Assembly: GCA_021817355.1 (NCBI GenBank)
Contig: JAKAVI010000139.1
Location: forward strand, 1 to 7,331
Source of the DNA: Pseudomonadota bacterium
GTDB taxonomy: Bacteria; Pseudomonadota; Alphaproteobacteria; Micropepsales; Micropepsaceae
Length of the DNA stretch: 7,331 nucleotides
Direction of reading: 5' to 3'
The number at the start of each line of letters is the position of its first letter. The first letter of the stretch is position 1. The position numbers were made by a program, and so were the translations under genes. Positions 6,812 to 7,331 of the stretch are shown piece after piece. The notes beneath the pieces were generated by a model. The model made no database searches. It was not told where the DNA came from and worked only from the letters and a program-made list of their open reading frames with translations.

Positions 6812-7331
6812 ATGCTGCAGATCCCGACCTGGTCCAAGATCCTCACCGGCCTGATCCTGATCGCCGGTATCCTGTTCGCCTTGCCCAATGCCCTGTCCAA
6901 GAACGAGATCGCCGCTCTGCCCGGGTTCATGCCCAAGAACCAGGTGACCCTTGGCCTCGACCTGCAAGGTGGCTCCTATCTGCTGCTCGAGGTCGAGCTG
7001 AACAAGGTGATCGAGGACCGGCTAAATACGCTCGTCGCCGATATCCGCATGGGGCTGCGCAAGGCCGACATCGGGTACCGCAACCTGCAGACCAAAGGCC
7101 ATGCGGTCTCCGTCGAGATCATCAATCCGGCCAAGCTGGACAAGGCCCGCCAGATTCTTGATCGCCTCAATCCCTCGGCGACCGGAGGGCTCCTGTCGGT
7201 GGGAGCCCATGAATATGCGCTTACCGCCTCCCATGGCGTGCTGCAGATGATGCTGACCGACAGTTACATCGTGCAGCTGCGCTCGCAGATCGTCAGCCAG
7301 TCCATCGAAGTGGTGCGCCGGCGCATTGATG
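6812..7331 (+). CDS. secD: Protein translocase subunit SecD, 5' part
   Basis: The first 173 residues of a gene that runs off the right edge; full SecD is normally over 500 residues. An N-terminal membrane helix (about 9-26) is followed by the conserved periplasmic-entry motif GLDLQGGS at 48-55. The start of the first periplasmic domain is visible and ends with the typical VVRRRID. SecD, with SecF, uses the proton-motive force to pull translocated protein through SecYEG. The ATG at 6812 gives the expected MLQIP-type N-terminus. The nearest Shine-Dalgarno (GGAG, 6806-6809) is only 2 nt away, so translation may depend partly on coupling to yajC. secF probably follows outside the window. Confidence 0.96.
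   Translation, partial: MLQIPTWSKILTGLILIAGILFALPNALSKNEIAALPGFMPKNQVTLGLDLQGGSYLLLEVELNKVIEDRLNTLVADIRMGLRKADIGYRNLQTKGHAVSVEIINPAKLDKARQILDRLNPSATGGLLSVGAHEYALTASHGVLQMMLTDSYIVQLRSQIVSQSIEVVRRRID

Noticed and set aside
1..7331. Mobile element, CRISPR array, tRNA, defence or toxin-antitoxin system
   Set aside because: I found no spaced repeat series, transposase, integrase, cloverleaf structure or small paired toxin-like genes. Nearly every base belongs to a recognised housekeeping gene or a short gap.

Overview
This window is a dense, GC-rich block of conserved housekeeping genes that reads as alphaproteobacterial chromosome. The evidence is the gene order tatA-tatB-tatC-serS-surE-pcm-(LysM/M23 lipoprotein)-(reverse-strand DUF815 ATPase)-yajC-secD, which is the usual order in that class, together with the GC-rich codon use and the protein sequences themselves. 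I cannot name a genus. There is no mobile element, CRISPR array, rRNA or tRNA. Both ends cut through genes: the 3' end of tatA on the left and the 5' part of secD on the right.

Layout. 1-1453 holds the end of tatA, then complete tatB and tatC, nearly touching, making up the twin-arginine translocase. 1454-1619 is the first sizeable gap, with GC-rich inverted repeats, an AT-rich island and probably the serS promoter. 1620-5502 is a tight forward run of serS, surE, pcm and an NlpD-like LysM/M23 lipoprotein gene, with gaps of 34 and 2 nt and then a 23-nt overlap. The ATPase gene comes in from the opposite strand and overlaps the 3' end of the lipoprotein gene by 24 bp. A strong hairpin sits in and just beyond this overlap. 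6367-6475 is a divergent promoter region. yajC and secD follow on the forward strand and begin the Sec accessory operon.

How the genes fit together. Most of the window serves protein export and envelope upkeep: Tat export of folded proteins, the SecD/YajC accessory complex, and an outer-membrane lipoprotein whose peptidase domain lacks metal ligands and so probably activates a cell-wall amidase. surE and pcm are stress-survival and repair genes, and serS is translation. The surE-pcm-nlpD order matches the well-known enterobacterial surE-pcm-nlpD-rpoS cluster, but rpoS is absent and the converging ATPase gene occupies its place.

I see no undescribed multi-gene system. The points most worth a second look are an internal insertion in SerS, an AT-rich patch inside pcm, the degenerate M23 site, the hairpin in the convergent overlap, and the uncharacterised ATPase with its divergent promoter.
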